Shown here: piece after piece, positions 16,545 to 25,522 of the stretch | How the letters are laid out: each line of letters starts with the position of its first letter | Numbering within the stretch: the first letter of the stretch is position 1 | From: Streptomyces sp. NBC_01689 | Lineage (GTDB): Bacteria; Actinomycetota; Actinomycetes; Streptomycetales; Streptomycetaceae | DNA length: 64,000 bases | Direction of reading: 5' to 3' | NCBI RefSeq assembly: GCF_036250675.1 | Contig: NZ_CP109592.1 | Location: 8,370,001-8,434,000 of the forward strand | Translations under genes and position numbers: made by a program | Notes under the pieces: model-generated | The model's input: only the letters and a program-made list of their open reading frames with translations | Database searches by the model: none | Told to the model about the DNA's origin: nothing

Positions 16545-17687
16545 TCACTTCTTGACGGCTCGCAGCACCACGAACTTGGCGTCGCTGGCCATGAGTTCAC
16601 TGTTGCCGAACAGCCGCCGCAGCTTCAGGTGGTAGCCGAGATGACGGTTCCCGATCACCCACAGCTCGCCCCCCGGCCGCAGCGCGCGCCGCGCGCCCGT
16701 GAACATCCGCCAGGCCGTGGCGTCCGTCGTCGCCTGATGCGAATGGAACGGCGGGTTGTTCACGACGAGGTCGACACCCTCCGCCGGGATGCCGGTCAGC
16801 CCGTCGCCGACCCGGAACTCCGCGCGGCCTGCTGCGTTCGCCTCGTACGTCTCCCGCGCGGAGGCCACCGCCTGGTACGACTCGTCGGCGAACAGCACCT
16901 CCGCAGCCGGGTCGGCCAGCGCGATCGCCGTCCCCACCACCCCGTTGCCGCAGCCCAGATCCACGACGCGCTCGGCGCCGCGGACGCGCGGCAGATGCTG
17001 GAGCAGGAACCGGGTGCCGATGTCGAGACGGTCCGCGCAGAACACCCCCGCGTGGTTGGTCACGGTGCGGCCGGAGACCGCGCCGACACCCTCGGGCAGC
17101 TGGTAGCGGTACGGCCAGGGGTTGACTCCCCGTGCCGTCCCGCGGAGCGGGGTGCAGAAGATCAGCCGGGCCTTCTTGTCGGCCAGTGAGGTGCGGGTCG
17201 GGCCGAGGACACGTTCGAAGAGACGCAGCGTCGAGGTGTGGATCTCCTTGACCATGCCCGTACCGACGACGACGGTGCCCTCGTGCACACCGGGCGCCAG
17301 CCGGTGCAGCTGGTCCTCCAGCAGGGCGAGGCTCTTCGGCACCCGGACGAGGAGTACGTCGATCCGGCCGGGCGGCGTGTCCTGGGTGGTGAGCAGCCGC
17401 ACCGAGTCCGTCGCGGCTCCGTTGCGGACCAGGTTCGCCCGGGTCGCCTCCTGGGTGAGGTACGAGTCGGTGATCTGCGTCGGTCGGTGCTCCGACAGCG
17501 CCGTGGTGAGCGCGCCCCAGCGGTCCCCGACCACCACGACCGTCCCGGACAGCGCGGTTCCGCTCTCCGCGAGGTGCCGCAGCAGATACGTGTCGGCGGC
17601 GTCCCAGGCACGCAGCTGGTCGCGGGGGTCCTCGGGGAATCGGGTCAGCGCGTACTCGGCCCAGGGTGTGGTCATCCGGTCGTTCAT
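16545..17687 (-). CDS. RlmG/RsmC-like SAM-dependent methyltransferase
   Basis: A 380-residue protein with a degenerate N-terminal methyltransferase-like half and a catalytic C-terminal half. The SAM-binding motif is VVDLGCGNGVVG, and NNPPFHSH is the substrate-side NPPF motif of N-methyltransferases that act on guanine amino groups in rRNA (RlmG and RsmC). The two-half layout and the length match RlmG, which methylates 23S rRNA in E. coli; whether this protein has the same target is inferred. The ATG at 17687 follows TGGAG; a second Met four codons later is possible. Confidence 0.85.
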   Translation of the reverse strand: MNDRMTTPWAEYALTRFPEDPRDQLRAWDAADTYLLRHLAESGTALSGTVVVVGDRWGALTTALSEHRPTQITDSYLTQEATRANLVRNGAATDSVRLLTTQDTPPGRIDVLLVRVPKSLALLEDQLHRLAPGVHEGTVVVGTGMVKEIHTSTLRLFERVLGPTRTSLADKKARLIFCTPLRGTARGVNPWPYRYQLPEGVGAVSGRTVTNHAGVFCADRLDIGTRFLLQHLPRVRGAERVVDLGCGNGVVGTAIALADPAAEVLFADESYQAVASARETYEANAAGRAEFRVGDGLTGIPAEGVDLVVNNPPFHSHQATTDATAWRMFTGARRALRPGGELWVIGNRHLGYHLKLRRLFGNSELMASDAKFVVLRAVKK

Positions 17688-17813
17688 CGTGGCTCCAGGC
17701 TAGCCGAGCGCGGCCCCTTCCCCTGGCCGGCGGCCCTCGCAGTCCGGATCGGACCGTTCCGGGACGTGGATCGGCCGGGGGAGCGGCCCGGACGATGCGT
17801 GATGATGGTTTCC

Positions 17814-18494
17814 ATGGACGGCGAGCTGTTTCCCCGGACCGGGCGGGAGGTCGCGCCGGGCGCGGTGCACCTGCCCGACTGGCTGGGCGGGGACCTCGCG
17901 CGGGAGCTGCTGGAGGCGTGCCGGGACTGGGCCCGCCCACCCGCGGGACTGCGTACGGTCCGCACTCCCGGCGGCGGCACGATGACCTCACGCCAGGTGT
18001 GCCTCGGCTGGCACTGGTACCCGTACCGGTACGCGCGCACCGCCGTCGACGGCGACGGCAGCCCCGTGAAGCCCTTCCCGGCCTGGCTGGACGAACTGGG
18101 GCGGCGCGCGGCCTCGGACGCGCTCGGTGCCGACGCGGCGACGGCGGCCTACGACATCGCGCTGATCAACTTCTACGGCGCGGACGCCCGCATGGGCATG
18201 CACCGCGACGGCGACGAGCGGTCGGACGCACCGGTGGTGTCCCTGAGCCTCGGCGACACCTGCGTCTTCCGGTTCGGGAACACCGAGTCGCGGACGAGGC
18301 CCTACGTGGACGTGGAACTGCGCAGCGGAGACCTGTTCGTGTTCGGCGGGGCGTCCCGGCTGGCCTACCACGGCGTACCCCGGGTGTACGCCGGCACGGC
18401 CCCGCCGGAACTCGGCCTGACCGGGCGGCTGAACATCACCCTCCGGGTGAGCGGCTTCGCCGCCGGGCGGGCACCGTGGGTGAGTGACGGGTGA
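17814..18494 (+). CDS. AlkB-like Fe(II)/2-oxoglutarate dioxygenase
   Basis: A 226-residue dioxygenase. The iron ligands are visible as HRD at 130-132 (His130, Asp132) and YHGV (His186), and RLNITLR supplies the 2-oxoglutarate-binding arginines. INFYG and GDLFVFGG are also typical of AlkB. The family removes alkyl lesions from DNA or RNA bases by oxidative demethylation. Three in-frame ATGs (17802, 17805, 17814) are candidates and none has a clear ribosome-binding site; I chose the last because the protein then begins MDGELFP, as I recall for relatives. Divergent from the RlmG-like gene. Confidence 0.88.
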   Translation: MDGELFPRTGREVAPGAVHLPDWLGGDLARELLEACRDWARPPAGLRTVRTPGGGTMTSRQVCLGWHWYPYRYARTAVDGDGSPVKPFPAWLDELGRRAASDALGADAATAAYDIALINFYGADARMGMHRDGDERSDAPVVSLSLGDTCVFRFGNTESRTRPYVDVELRSGDLFVFGGASRLAYHGVPRVYAGTAPPELGLTGRLNITLRVSGFAAGRAPWVSDG

Positions 18495-18575
18495 GCGGAA
18501 CGTCACGCCGGAGGTGAGCGTTTCCAGGCGGCCGGACGGGTCACCGTACGAGCGGATCATGGGAGACTCGCCCTC

Positions 18576-19817
18576 ATGAACGGCAAGGCGGGCCCCCGGG
18601 TGGCGGGGGAAGGGAACACACGGACGAGGCTGGACCGGGGGCGCGGCGCGCTCGGGCCGGCGCTCGAACTCGTGCACACCGGACGTGCGCCGACGCGTGC
18701 CGTGCTCACCGCCGAGCTGGGGGTGACCCGGGCGACCGCGGGCGCGGTGGCCGCGGAACTGGAGGCGCTCGGGCTGATCCGGGTCGACGCGCGTCCAGGT
18801 GCGGCGGCGGGTTCGCAGGGCCGGCCCTCGCACCGTCTCGAAGTCGCCGAGGGCGGTCCGGTCGCACTCGCCGCGCAGGTGCACGCCGACGGCTTCCGGG
18901 CCGCGCTGGTCGGACTCGGCGGACGGATCGTCGCCACCGCGCCCGGCTGCGAGACCGTCGACGCCGATCCGGCGAAGGTGCTCGGCTCGGTCGTCGAGGC
19001 GGGCGCCGAACTGCTGCGCGCGACCGGACGGCGCTGCGTGGGCGCCGGACTCGCCGTGCCGTCCGCCGTCGCCGAACCCGACGGACTCGCCCTCAACCCC
19101 CTGCATCTGGCCTGGCCCGCGGGAGCCCCGGTCCGGCAGATCTTCGCCGAGCGGGTGCGCGCGGCGGGCATCCAGGGGCCGGCCTTCGCGGCCAACGACG
19201 TCAACCTCGCCGCCCTCGCCGAACATCGGCACGGAGCGGGCCGGGGCTCGCGCGACCTGCTCTGCGTCGCCACCGGACACCGGGGCGTCGGCGGCGCGCT
19301 GGTGCTCGACGGCCGTCTGCACACGGGCAGTTCGGGCCTCGCCCTCGAAGTGGGCCACCTCACCGTCAACCCCGAGGGCCGCCCCTGCCACTGTGGCAGC
19401 CGCGGCTGCCTGGACGTGGAGGCCGACCCCCTGGCGTTCCTCACGGCGGCGGGCCGCGACCCGGGCCCCGAGGTGTCCCTGCTGGAACAGTCCAACGACC
19501 TCATCCGCAACCACTACGCGGACCCGACCGTACGCTCGGTCACCGAGGCCCTGATCGACCGGCTGGGTCTCGGGCTCGCGGGACTGGTCAACATCCTCAA
19601 CCCCGACCGGATCATCCTCGGCGGACTGCACCGCACCCTGCTCGACGCCGACCCGGAGCGGCTGCGCGCCGTGGTCGCCGACCGCAGCCTGTGGGGGCAG
19701 AGCGGCGGAGTCCCGATCCTCGCCTGCACGCTGGACCACAACAGCCTGGTGGGGGCTGCCGAGTTGGCGTGGCAACCGGTGCTGGACGATCCGCCGGGGG
19801 CACTGGCCCACGCCTGA
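18576..19817 (+). CDS. ROK-family transcriptional regulator
   Basis: A 413-residue ROK protein. The first 70 residues include a winged helix-turn-helix (LTAELGVTRATAGAVAAELE), so this is a NagC/XylR-type regulator rather than a plain sugar kinase. The ROK zinc motif is present around CHCGSRGCL (Cys271, Cys273, Cys278), with the preceding GHLTVN His. AANDVNLAALAEH marks the sugar-binding region. It probably represses a carbohydrate operon, but no such operon is adjacent. It lies 81 nt downstream of the AlkB-like gene. Confidence 0.88.
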   Translation: MNGKAGPRVAGEGNTRTRLDRGRGALGPALELVHTGRAPTRAVLTAELGVTRATAGAVAAELEALGLIRVDARPGAAAGSQGRPSHRLEVAEGGPVALAAQVHADGFRAALVGLGGRIVATAPGCETVDADPAKVLGSVVEAGAELLRATGRRCVGAGLAVPSAVAEPDGLALNPLHLAWPAGAPVRQIFAERVRAAGIQGPAFAANDVNLAALAEHRHGAGRGSRDLLCVATGHRGVGGALVLDGRLHTGSSGLALEVGHLTVNPEGRPCHCGSRGCLDVEADPLAFLTAAGRDPGPEVSLLEQSNDLIRNHYADPTVRSVTEALIDRLGLGLAGLVNILNPDRIILGGLHRTLLDADPERLRAVVADRSLWGQSGGVPILACTLDHNSLVGAAELAWQPVLDDPPGALAHA

Positions 19818-20362
19818 TCCGCCCCGGCGGCTCCCTCCGGCTCGGGCCGCCGGTGCCGTACCGCGACCCGCGCCGGGGCACCGGCGGCGGCGCCCCGCCT
19901 CGTGGGCAGGGCCCGTCCGGTGCCGCACCACCGGCCCTCTCACCGTCCGGCGAGCCCGCGAACCGCCCCTGTTCCCTGACCTGTTCAACGATGCCGGCCG
20001 GACGCCCGTGCGGCCGGTCGAAGGTCTTGTCGACGGACGCCCGCAGCTCGTCGTCGGCGATCACGCCCGGGTCCCTCGTCAGCCGTCCGGCCGGACAGCC
20101 ACGCGGGATGTCGCGTTCGCGGCGCGGGTACTACGCCTCGACGCTCTCGTACGGTGTGCCCGGTGCGTCGAGCACCGCCTCGGCGCCCGCCCACAACTCC
20201 TCGCGGGCGGGGGCCGCGTCCGGACGGGGGGAAGCAGGCGGATCCGCCCTACGTACTCCCGCGGGGGTACGCGAACTGCCGCTGGCCGTAAGACGACCCG
20301 GGAGCACCTCGGGAGCGAGTCTCTGGGGGACACAGCAGATCCCCACGAGGAGATGACCCGAC
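19818..20362. other. 545-bp intergenic region with possible decayed minus-strand coding
   Basis: No intact gene is supported. On the minus strand, translation near 20064-19940 reads protein-like (VIADDELRASVDKTFDRPHG and following) and another frame ends near 20131 with REELWAGAEAVLDAPGTPY. These may be remnants of one broken gene. The right end holds the promoter and the CGAGGAGAT ribosome-binding site (20346-20354) of the SHOCT gene. Confidence 0.4.
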
Positions 20363-20671
20363 ATGCAGACCCTGGCGAACTGGGACGGCGGCCCCGGGCC
20401 GTGGATCCTCTTCTTCCCGCTGGTCTGGGCGGCCGCCGTGATCGGCGTGGTGACCGTCCTGCGCCGTACCGCCTGGCGAGGCGGCCGGGGGCGGTGGCAG
20501 GGACGGGGCGGCCCCGGCCCGGCCGGAGCCCACCGGACGGGCGGCGACTCGCCGGTCGCCGTGCTCGGCCGCCGGTTCGCGGCCGGAGAGATCGACGAGG
20601 ACGAGTACTGGCGCCGGCTCTCCGTCCTGGACGAGCAGTTCGGCCTCACGGGCAAGGGCGGAACGGCATGA
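20363..20671 (+). CDS. SHOCT-domain membrane protein
   Basis: A 102-residue protein with one membrane segment at about 15-35, a Gly/Arg-rich linker and a C-terminal SHOCT motif (LGRRFAAGEIDEDEYWRRLSV). SHOCT is a short oligomerisation motif on the cytoplasmic side of many actinobacterial membrane proteins. The start follows CGAGGAGAT at normal spacing, and the stop overlaps the start of the ABC ATPase gene (ATGA), so it is the first gene of a three-gene exporter operon. It may be an accessory or assembly factor of that exporter. Confidence 0.85.
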   Translation: MQTLANWDGGPGPWILFFPLVWAAAVIGVVTVLRRTAWRGGRGRWQGRGGPGPAGAHRTGGDSPVAVLGRRFAAGEIDEDEYWRRLSVLDEQFGLTGKGGTA

Positions 20672-21423
20672 CCGCGGTGGCGACAAGGGCGGCCGCGGGC
20701 GTCACCGACGCGGTGAAGGTCCACGGCGTGGACGACACCGCCGTACGGGCCCTCGACGGGGTGAGCGTGAGCTTCCCCGCCGGGCGGTTCACCGCCGTCA
20801 TGGGGCCCTCGGGCTCCGGAAAGTCCACGCTTCTGCACTGCGCGGCGGGCCTGGACACGCTCTCCTCCGGCACCGCCTTCATCGGCGACACCGACCTGAG
20901 CGCGCTCGACGACCGGCGCCTCACCCTGCTGCGCCGCGACCACGTGGGCTTCGTCTTCCAGGCGTTCAACCTGGTTCCGACGCTCACCGTCGCGGAGAAC
21001 ATCACCCTGCCGCTGGACCTCGCGGGGACCGAGGCGTCCCCCGAGTGGATCGACGCGCTCATCGACGTCGTAGGGCTGCGCGACCGGCTCCACCACCGCC
21101 CCGCCGAACTCTCCGGCGGACAGCAGCAACGCGTCGCCGTGGCACGGGCGTTCGCCGGCCGGCCCGACGTCGTCTTCGCCGACGAACCCACCGGGAACCT
21201 CGACTCCCTGGCCGGCGCCGAGGTCCTCGACCTGCTGGGCGACGCGGTCCGCCGGACGAACCGCACGGTGGTGATGGTCACCCACGACCCGGTGGCGGCG
21301 GCCCACGCCGACGAGGTCGTCTTCCTGGCCGACGGGCGCCTCGTGGACCGGATGCAAGCGCCGACCGCCGACAAGGTACTGGACCGCATGAAGGCCTTCG
21401 ACACCAAGGGGACGGGCTCGTGA
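20668..21423 (+). CDS. MacB/LolD-type ABC transporter ATPase
   Basis: A 251-residue ATPase with Walker A GPSGSGKST (46-54), Q-loop FVFQAFNLVPTLT, signature LSGGQQQRVA, Walker B VVFADEPTGNLDS and the switch His in VTHDPVAA. NLVPTLTVAEN and DEPTGNLDS are characteristic of ATPases working with FtsX/MacB-type permeases, and exactly that permease follows with a GTGA overlap. It drives export or mechanotransmission; the substrate (peptide, lipoprotein, drug or lipid) is not evident. Confidence 0.93.
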   Translation: MTAVATRAAAGVTDAVKVHGVDDTAVRALDGVSVSFPAGRFTAVMGPSGSGKSTLLHCAAGLDTLSSGTAFIGDTDLSALDDRRLTLLRRDHVGFVFQAFNLVPTLTVAENITLPLDLAGTEASPEWIDALIDVVGLRDRLHHRPAELSGGQQQRVAVARAFAGRPDVVFADEPTGNLDSLAGAEVLDLLGDAVRRTNRTVVMVTHDPVAAAHADEVVFLADGRLVDRMQAPTADKVLDRMKAFDTKGTGS

Positions 21424-23981
21424 ACGCCACGCTCCGCCTCAGCGCCGCGTCGCTGCGCGCCCACGGACGACGCTTCGCGGGCACGTTCGTGGCGGTGTTC
21501 CTGGGTGTCGCGTTCCTGGCCGGGACCCTGGTCATGGGCGACACCCTGCGGGCCGGTTTCGACACCATGTTCACCAGCGCGGCCGAGGGCACCGACGCGG
21601 TCGTCCGAGGCGCCGACACCATCACCACGCCCGGCGACGGCCAGGGCGTCCGGCGGCCCGTGGACATCGGCCTGGTGAAGACGGTCGCGAAGGCGCCCGG
21701 GGTGGCCGCCGCGGTGCCCGACATCGAGGGCACGGGCCAGCTCGTCGACGCGCACGGCAGACCCATCGGCGGGCAGGGCCCGCCCACCCTCGCGGGCAAC
21801 TGGATCGAGGACCCCCGGCTCAACGCGTACCGGATCACCGAGGGCCGCGCGCCCACGAGGTCCGGAGAGGTCGTCATCAACCGGGGCGCCGCCGAGAAGG
21901 GCGGCCTGCGGATCGGTGACACGACGACGCTGCGCACCCCCGACCCCGTCCGGGTGACGATCGTGGGCCTCGCGACCTTCGGCGGCGCGGACGGGATGGC
22001 GCAGGTGACCTTCACCGGCATGACGCAGGCCGACGCCGAGAAGTACCTCACGGCGAAACCCGGCGAGGCGGCGGGTATCCGGGTGCGGGCGCTCCCCGGC
22101 GTCGGTCAGGAGAAGCTCGTCGCCGACCTGGCGCCCCTGCTGCCCGCCGGTGTCGAGGCGATCACCGGTGAGGCGTCGGCACAAGAGAACACCGACATGA
22201 TCGCCAGCCGGTTCCTGACCCTTTTCACCACCTTCCTGCTCGTCTTCTCCGGCGTCGCCCTGCTCGTCGCGACCTTCTCCATCCACAACACCTTCGCGAT
22301 CGTCGTCGCCCAACGCACCCGTGAGAACGCCCTGTTGCGGGCCCTCGGGGCCTCCCGGCGCCAGGTGACCGCCACCACCCTGGTGGAGGCGAGCGCCGTC
22401 GCGGTCATCGCTTCAGCGGCCGGCCTCGGGGGCGGCGTCGGTATCGCCGCCGGGCTGCAGGCGCTCTTCCCGGCCATCGGATTCCCCTTCCCGTCCGGGG
22501 ACCTGGTGATCAGCGGCCTGTCGCTGCTGCTGCCCCTCGCGGTCGGCGTGCTGGTCTGTCTCGGTTCCGCGCTGCTGCCCGCCGTGCGCGCGGGCCGGAC
22601 CGCCCCCCTGGCGGCGCTGCGGGAGACGGCCGTCGACCGGTCCGGGGCCTCACGGCCACGGGCCGCCGTGGGTGCCGGGCTGGCCGCGCTCGCGGCGGGG
22701 GCGACCCTGACCGGCGTGCTGGCGGGCCCCACCCTGTGGCTCGCGGGCCTCGGTGCCGTACTCGCCCTCGCCGCCTTCGTGGTCCTCGGTCCGGTCGCGT
22801 CCTCGACGGTGGTCCGTGTCCTCGGCGTCCCCCTCGACCGGCTGCGGGGTGTCACGGGCTCACTCGCCCGGCGCAACGCGCTGCGCAGCCCGGGACGGAC
22901 CGCGGCCACCGCGAGCGCCCTGATGGTGGGGGTCGCCGTCGTCTCGCTCTTCACGGTCTTCGGCGCCTCGCTGAAGGCCACCATGGACCGCACGGTCTCC
23001 CGGTCGTTCGCCGGGGACGTCGCCGTGAGCACCCCGTCGTTCGGCGCCGGCGGCAGCGGCCTGAGCCCGGCGCTGGCCCCCGCGATCGCGCGGCAAGCCG
23101 CCGTGGAGTACGCCGTCGGGCTGGGCCGCGGGGTCGCCGAGGTCGACGGGAAGGGCCGTGCCCTGACCGTGACCGACCCGGTACTGCTCGGCAAGGTCTT
23201 CGATCTCGGCGCGGTGCGCGGCTCGCTGGCCCGCCTGGGGACCGACGGGATCGCCGTCACCAGGAGCGAGGCCGTCCGGCGGCACCTCACGACCGGGGAC
23301 ACCGCCCGGCTCGCCTTCACCGACGGCAGTCAGCGGGACTTCACCGTCCGTGCGGTGTACGGACGTTCGGAACTCGCGGGCGACTACGTCATCACCCGGG
23401 CCGCATGGGCCCCGCACCGCACCCAGGACGCCGACACGCTCGTCGCCGTCACCTTCAGGGACGGGGTGAGCACGGCCGACGGCAAGGCCGCGGTGCGGCA
23501 GGTGGCCGCCCGCTACGGCGACCCCGAGGTGCAGACCCGCGAGGAGTACGCGCGGTCCTCGGCCGGTGGGATCGACATGATGCTGACCCTGGTCTACGCG
23601 CTGCTCGCGCTCGCGGTGCTCATCGCGCTGCTCGGCATCGCCAACACGCTGACCCTCGCGGTCCATGAACGCACCCGGGAACTGGGCCTGTTGCGCGCGG
23701 TCGGACAGACCCGTGGGCAATTGCGTGCGATGGTCCGCTGGGAGTCGGTCCTCGTCGCGGCCTTCGGCACGGCGGGCGGGCTCGCCCTCGGTGCCTTCCT
23801 CGGCTGGGTGCTGGTGAAGGCGTCCGACGGCACGTCGGACAGCGCCTTCGTCTTCGCCGTCCCGCCGGCGCGGCTCCTCGTGGTGGCGCTGGTGGGCCTC
23901 GCTGCCGGAGCCCTCGCGGGCCTGCGTCCGGCACGGCGGGCGGCACGCCTGGACGTGCTGTGGGCCATCGGCACGGAGTGA
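21420..23981 (+). CDS. FtsX/MacB-type ABC permease, duplicated
   Basis: An 853-residue permease with two FtsX-like repeats. It has an N-terminal membrane segment (FAGTFVAVFLGVAFLAGTLV), a large external domain, three further segments at roughly 265-390, then a second unit with its own external domain and three C-terminal segments. The conserved FtsX phrases RTRENALLRALGASRRQV and RTRELGLLRAVGQTRGQL begin the two cores. GTG start overlapping the ATPase stop. This arrangement is common for Streptomyces exporters that work with a MacB-like ATPase. Confidence 0.92.
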   Translation: MNATLRLSAASLRAHGRRFAGTFVAVFLGVAFLAGTLVMGDTLRAGFDTMFTSAAEGTDAVVRGADTITTPGDGQGVRRPVDIGLVKTVAKAPGVAAAVPDIEGTGQLVDAHGRPIGGQGPPTLAGNWIEDPRLNAYRITEGRAPTRSGEVVINRGAAEKGGLRIGDTTTLRTPDPVRVTIVGLATFGGADGMAQVTFTGMTQADAEKYLTAKPGEAAGIRVRALPGVGQEKLVADLAPLLPAGVEAITGEASAQENTDMIASRFLTLFTTFLLVFSGVALLVATFSIHNTFAIVVAQRTRENALLRALGASRRQVTATTLVEASAVAVIASAAGLGGGVGIAAGLQALFPAIGFPFPSGDLVISGLSLLLPLAVGVLVCLGSALLPAVRAGRTAPLAALRETAVDRSGASRPRAAVGAGLAALAAGATLTGVLAGPTLWLAGLGAVLALAAFVVLGPVASSTVVRVLGVPLDRLRGVTGSLARRNALRSPGRTAATASALMVGVAVVSLFTVFGASLKATMDRTVSRSFAGDVAVSTPSFGAGGSGLSPALAPAIARQAAVEYAVGLGRGVAEVDGKGRALTVTDPVLLGKVFDLGAVRGSLARLGTDGIAVTRSEAVRRHLTTGDTARLAFTDGSQRDFTVRAVYGRSELAGDYVITRAAWAPHRTQDADTLVAVTFRDGVSTADGKAAVRQVAARYGDPEVQTREEYARSSAGGIDMMLTLVYALLALAVLIALLGIANTLTLAVHERTRELGLLRAVGQTRGQLRAMVRWESVLVAAFGTAGGLALGAFLGWVLVKASDGTSDSAFVFAVPPARLLVVALVGLAAGALAGLRPARRAARLDVLWAIGTE

Positions 23982-23985
23982 GCCC

Positions 23986-24007
23986 CGGGGGGCCGTACGG
24001 CCCCCCG
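23986..24007. terminator. Palindromic terminator between convergent genes
   Basis: A perfect 22-bp palindrome (CGGGGGGCCGT and its complement) lies 5 nt after the permease stop and 40 nt before the end of the convergent ATPase gene. It can end transcription in both directions, although there is no T-tract. Confidence 0.7.
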
Positions 24008-24046
24008 TTCCCGCCCGTGGCGGACGGGGAAAGGGTCACCGCCCGG

Positions 24047-24571
24047 TCAGCCGGCAACGGCCGACCGGGCGGGAGTGTGTTCGGGCCTCGGCCCGTCGAG
24101 GGGGTCGACGGAGCGCCGGAGGGTGGGCTCGCGGATCGTGTCGTAGGGCGCTCGGACGGGCGCCGCCACCGCGGGTGAGGGTGCCGGGAGGGTGAACCAC
24201 ACGACCTTGCCCGACTCCCCGTCCGGCCGTACGCCCCAGCTCTCGCTCACGGCGGCGACCATCGCGAGGCCCCGCCCGCAGGTGGCGGTGGGACCGGCGT
24301 CCTGCATCTCGGGCAGGCGGGGGTCGTGGTCGTGCACCGAGACCGTGAGCCGGTCGAGCAGCAGCTCGATCTCCACCGTGCACACCTTGTCCGGCTGGGC
24401 GTGCAGATGGACGTTGGTCAGCAGTTCGGTCACGCCGAGCGCGGCCCGGTCGATCAAAGGGTCGAGATGCCAGTAGCGCAATTGCGCTGAAACGATTCTG
24501 CGGACCTGGCCGATCCGCGACGGCAGGGCTTGGAGCTCCACCGTGCAATGCCTGTTCGGCTGGCTGATCAC
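24047..24571 (-). CDS. Anti-sigma-factor-type ATP-binding protein (HATPase_c_2)
   Basis: A 174-residue protein of the RsbW/SpoIIAB-like ATPase group that is very numerous in Streptomyces. The N-box is ALGVTELLTNVHLHA, followed by VSVHDHDP and GRGLAMVAAVSESWGV. The GTG at 24571 follows GGGGAG at good spacing, so the longer frame from 24766 is rejected. No partner sigma factor or anti-anti-sigma gene is adjacent. The conserved Asn and Gly motifs suggest ATP binding; kinase activity on an STAS protein is inferred from the family. Confidence 0.85.
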   Translation of the reverse strand: MISQPNRHCTVELQALPSRIGQVRRIVSAQLRYWHLDPLIDRAALGVTELLTNVHLHAQPDKVCTVEIELLLDRLTVSVHDHDPRLPEMQDAGPTATCGRGLAMVAAVSESWGVRPDGESGKVVWFTLPAPSPAVAAPVRAPYDTIREPTLRRSVDPLDGPRPEHTPARSAVAG

Positions 24572-24835
24572 GGCTGCGACTCCCCGAATTGAGGTCCGGA
24601 AGAAGACGGAGATCGGATCCAGCAGGGCGGCTGAAGTGGAACAGCCGCCTGCTGTGGTGTCCGGCGGGCTGGTTCGCAGCGTTATCGCCGGTAAACCCAG
24701 AGTGATGTGAGAACAGCGTGACTCAGGGGGTGCCGTCCCGCAACTCGCGGCGCGTTCGGCGGACACGGCTCACGCGCCGGGCCGTCGCGGCGCCGGTACG
24801 AGGAGGCTCCCCTCACGCACCGCGCGGCGACCACG

Positions 24836-25159
24836 TCAGCCGCTGCCGCCCGCCGCCCTGCGGACCGCCTCGATGAACCGGCGCGCCGAGGGCGGTCCCG
24901 GTGTGCCGGGCGAGGGGTCGTGTTCGCCGAGGGTGAGCGAGTAACGCGTGCCGTTGACGTCCGCCGACGCCCGGTCCCCGGGTCCGAACCAGGGCCTGGA
25001 GGCCCGTACCGCCTGCACCGGGGCGCTGTCGATCTCACTGCCGTAGCTCGTGAGCAGCTCCAGCCTGCCGTCGCTGATCCGGACCTGTCCGGCCCGGGTG
25101 AGCGAGCGCAGCCTCTTCCCGATCCGCACGCCCGTGGCCGTGAACTCCGGCTCCGCCAT
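24836..25159 (-). CDS. Hypothetical protein
   Basis: A 107-residue protein starting MAEPEFTATGVRIGKRL, with an AGGGGG-type ribosome-binding site before the ATG. It has no signal peptide or membrane segment and alternates short strands (VRISDGRLELLTSYG, RYSLTLGE), suggesting a small beta-rich fold. I do not recognise a family. The same frame is open upstream to 26791, but that is the shadow of the PLP enzyme and intergenic sequence. Confidence 0.65.
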   Translation of the reverse strand: MAEPEFTATGVRIGKRLRSLTRAGQVRISDGRLELLTSYGSEIDSAPVQAVRASRPWFGPGDRASADVNGTRYSLTLGEHDPSPGTPGPPSARRFIEAVRRAAGGSG

Positions 25160-25522
25160 GATGCCCCGCCCCCTTGTGCGCCTCGGCTGTGCCCTGTCCC
25201 GGTTCCCGCGCGGGCGGGGGGCCGGTGCGCGCACCCGGCGCGGGAGGGTCGTCCCGTGCGGTGCGCCCGGGCGCGGGCAGCGTCCCGTGCGGTGCAGTCT
25301 GCCCGCAGGCAGCGGCGAGCACCAGTGCGCATGACGAGGTGACAGCGGGGACGGGAGCACTCGCGCGGGTGCGCCCCCGTCGCTTCGGACATCCTGCCCC
25401 AGGGGTGCCTTTGAGCCGCTCAAAGACGTGTTTATGCAGGTGAGAAGCGTGAGCGAGGTGTCTATGATCGGGGCGTCCGACCGTCTGCACCGGCGTCGGC
25501 GCGATGCGTAAGGAGCCCTGCC

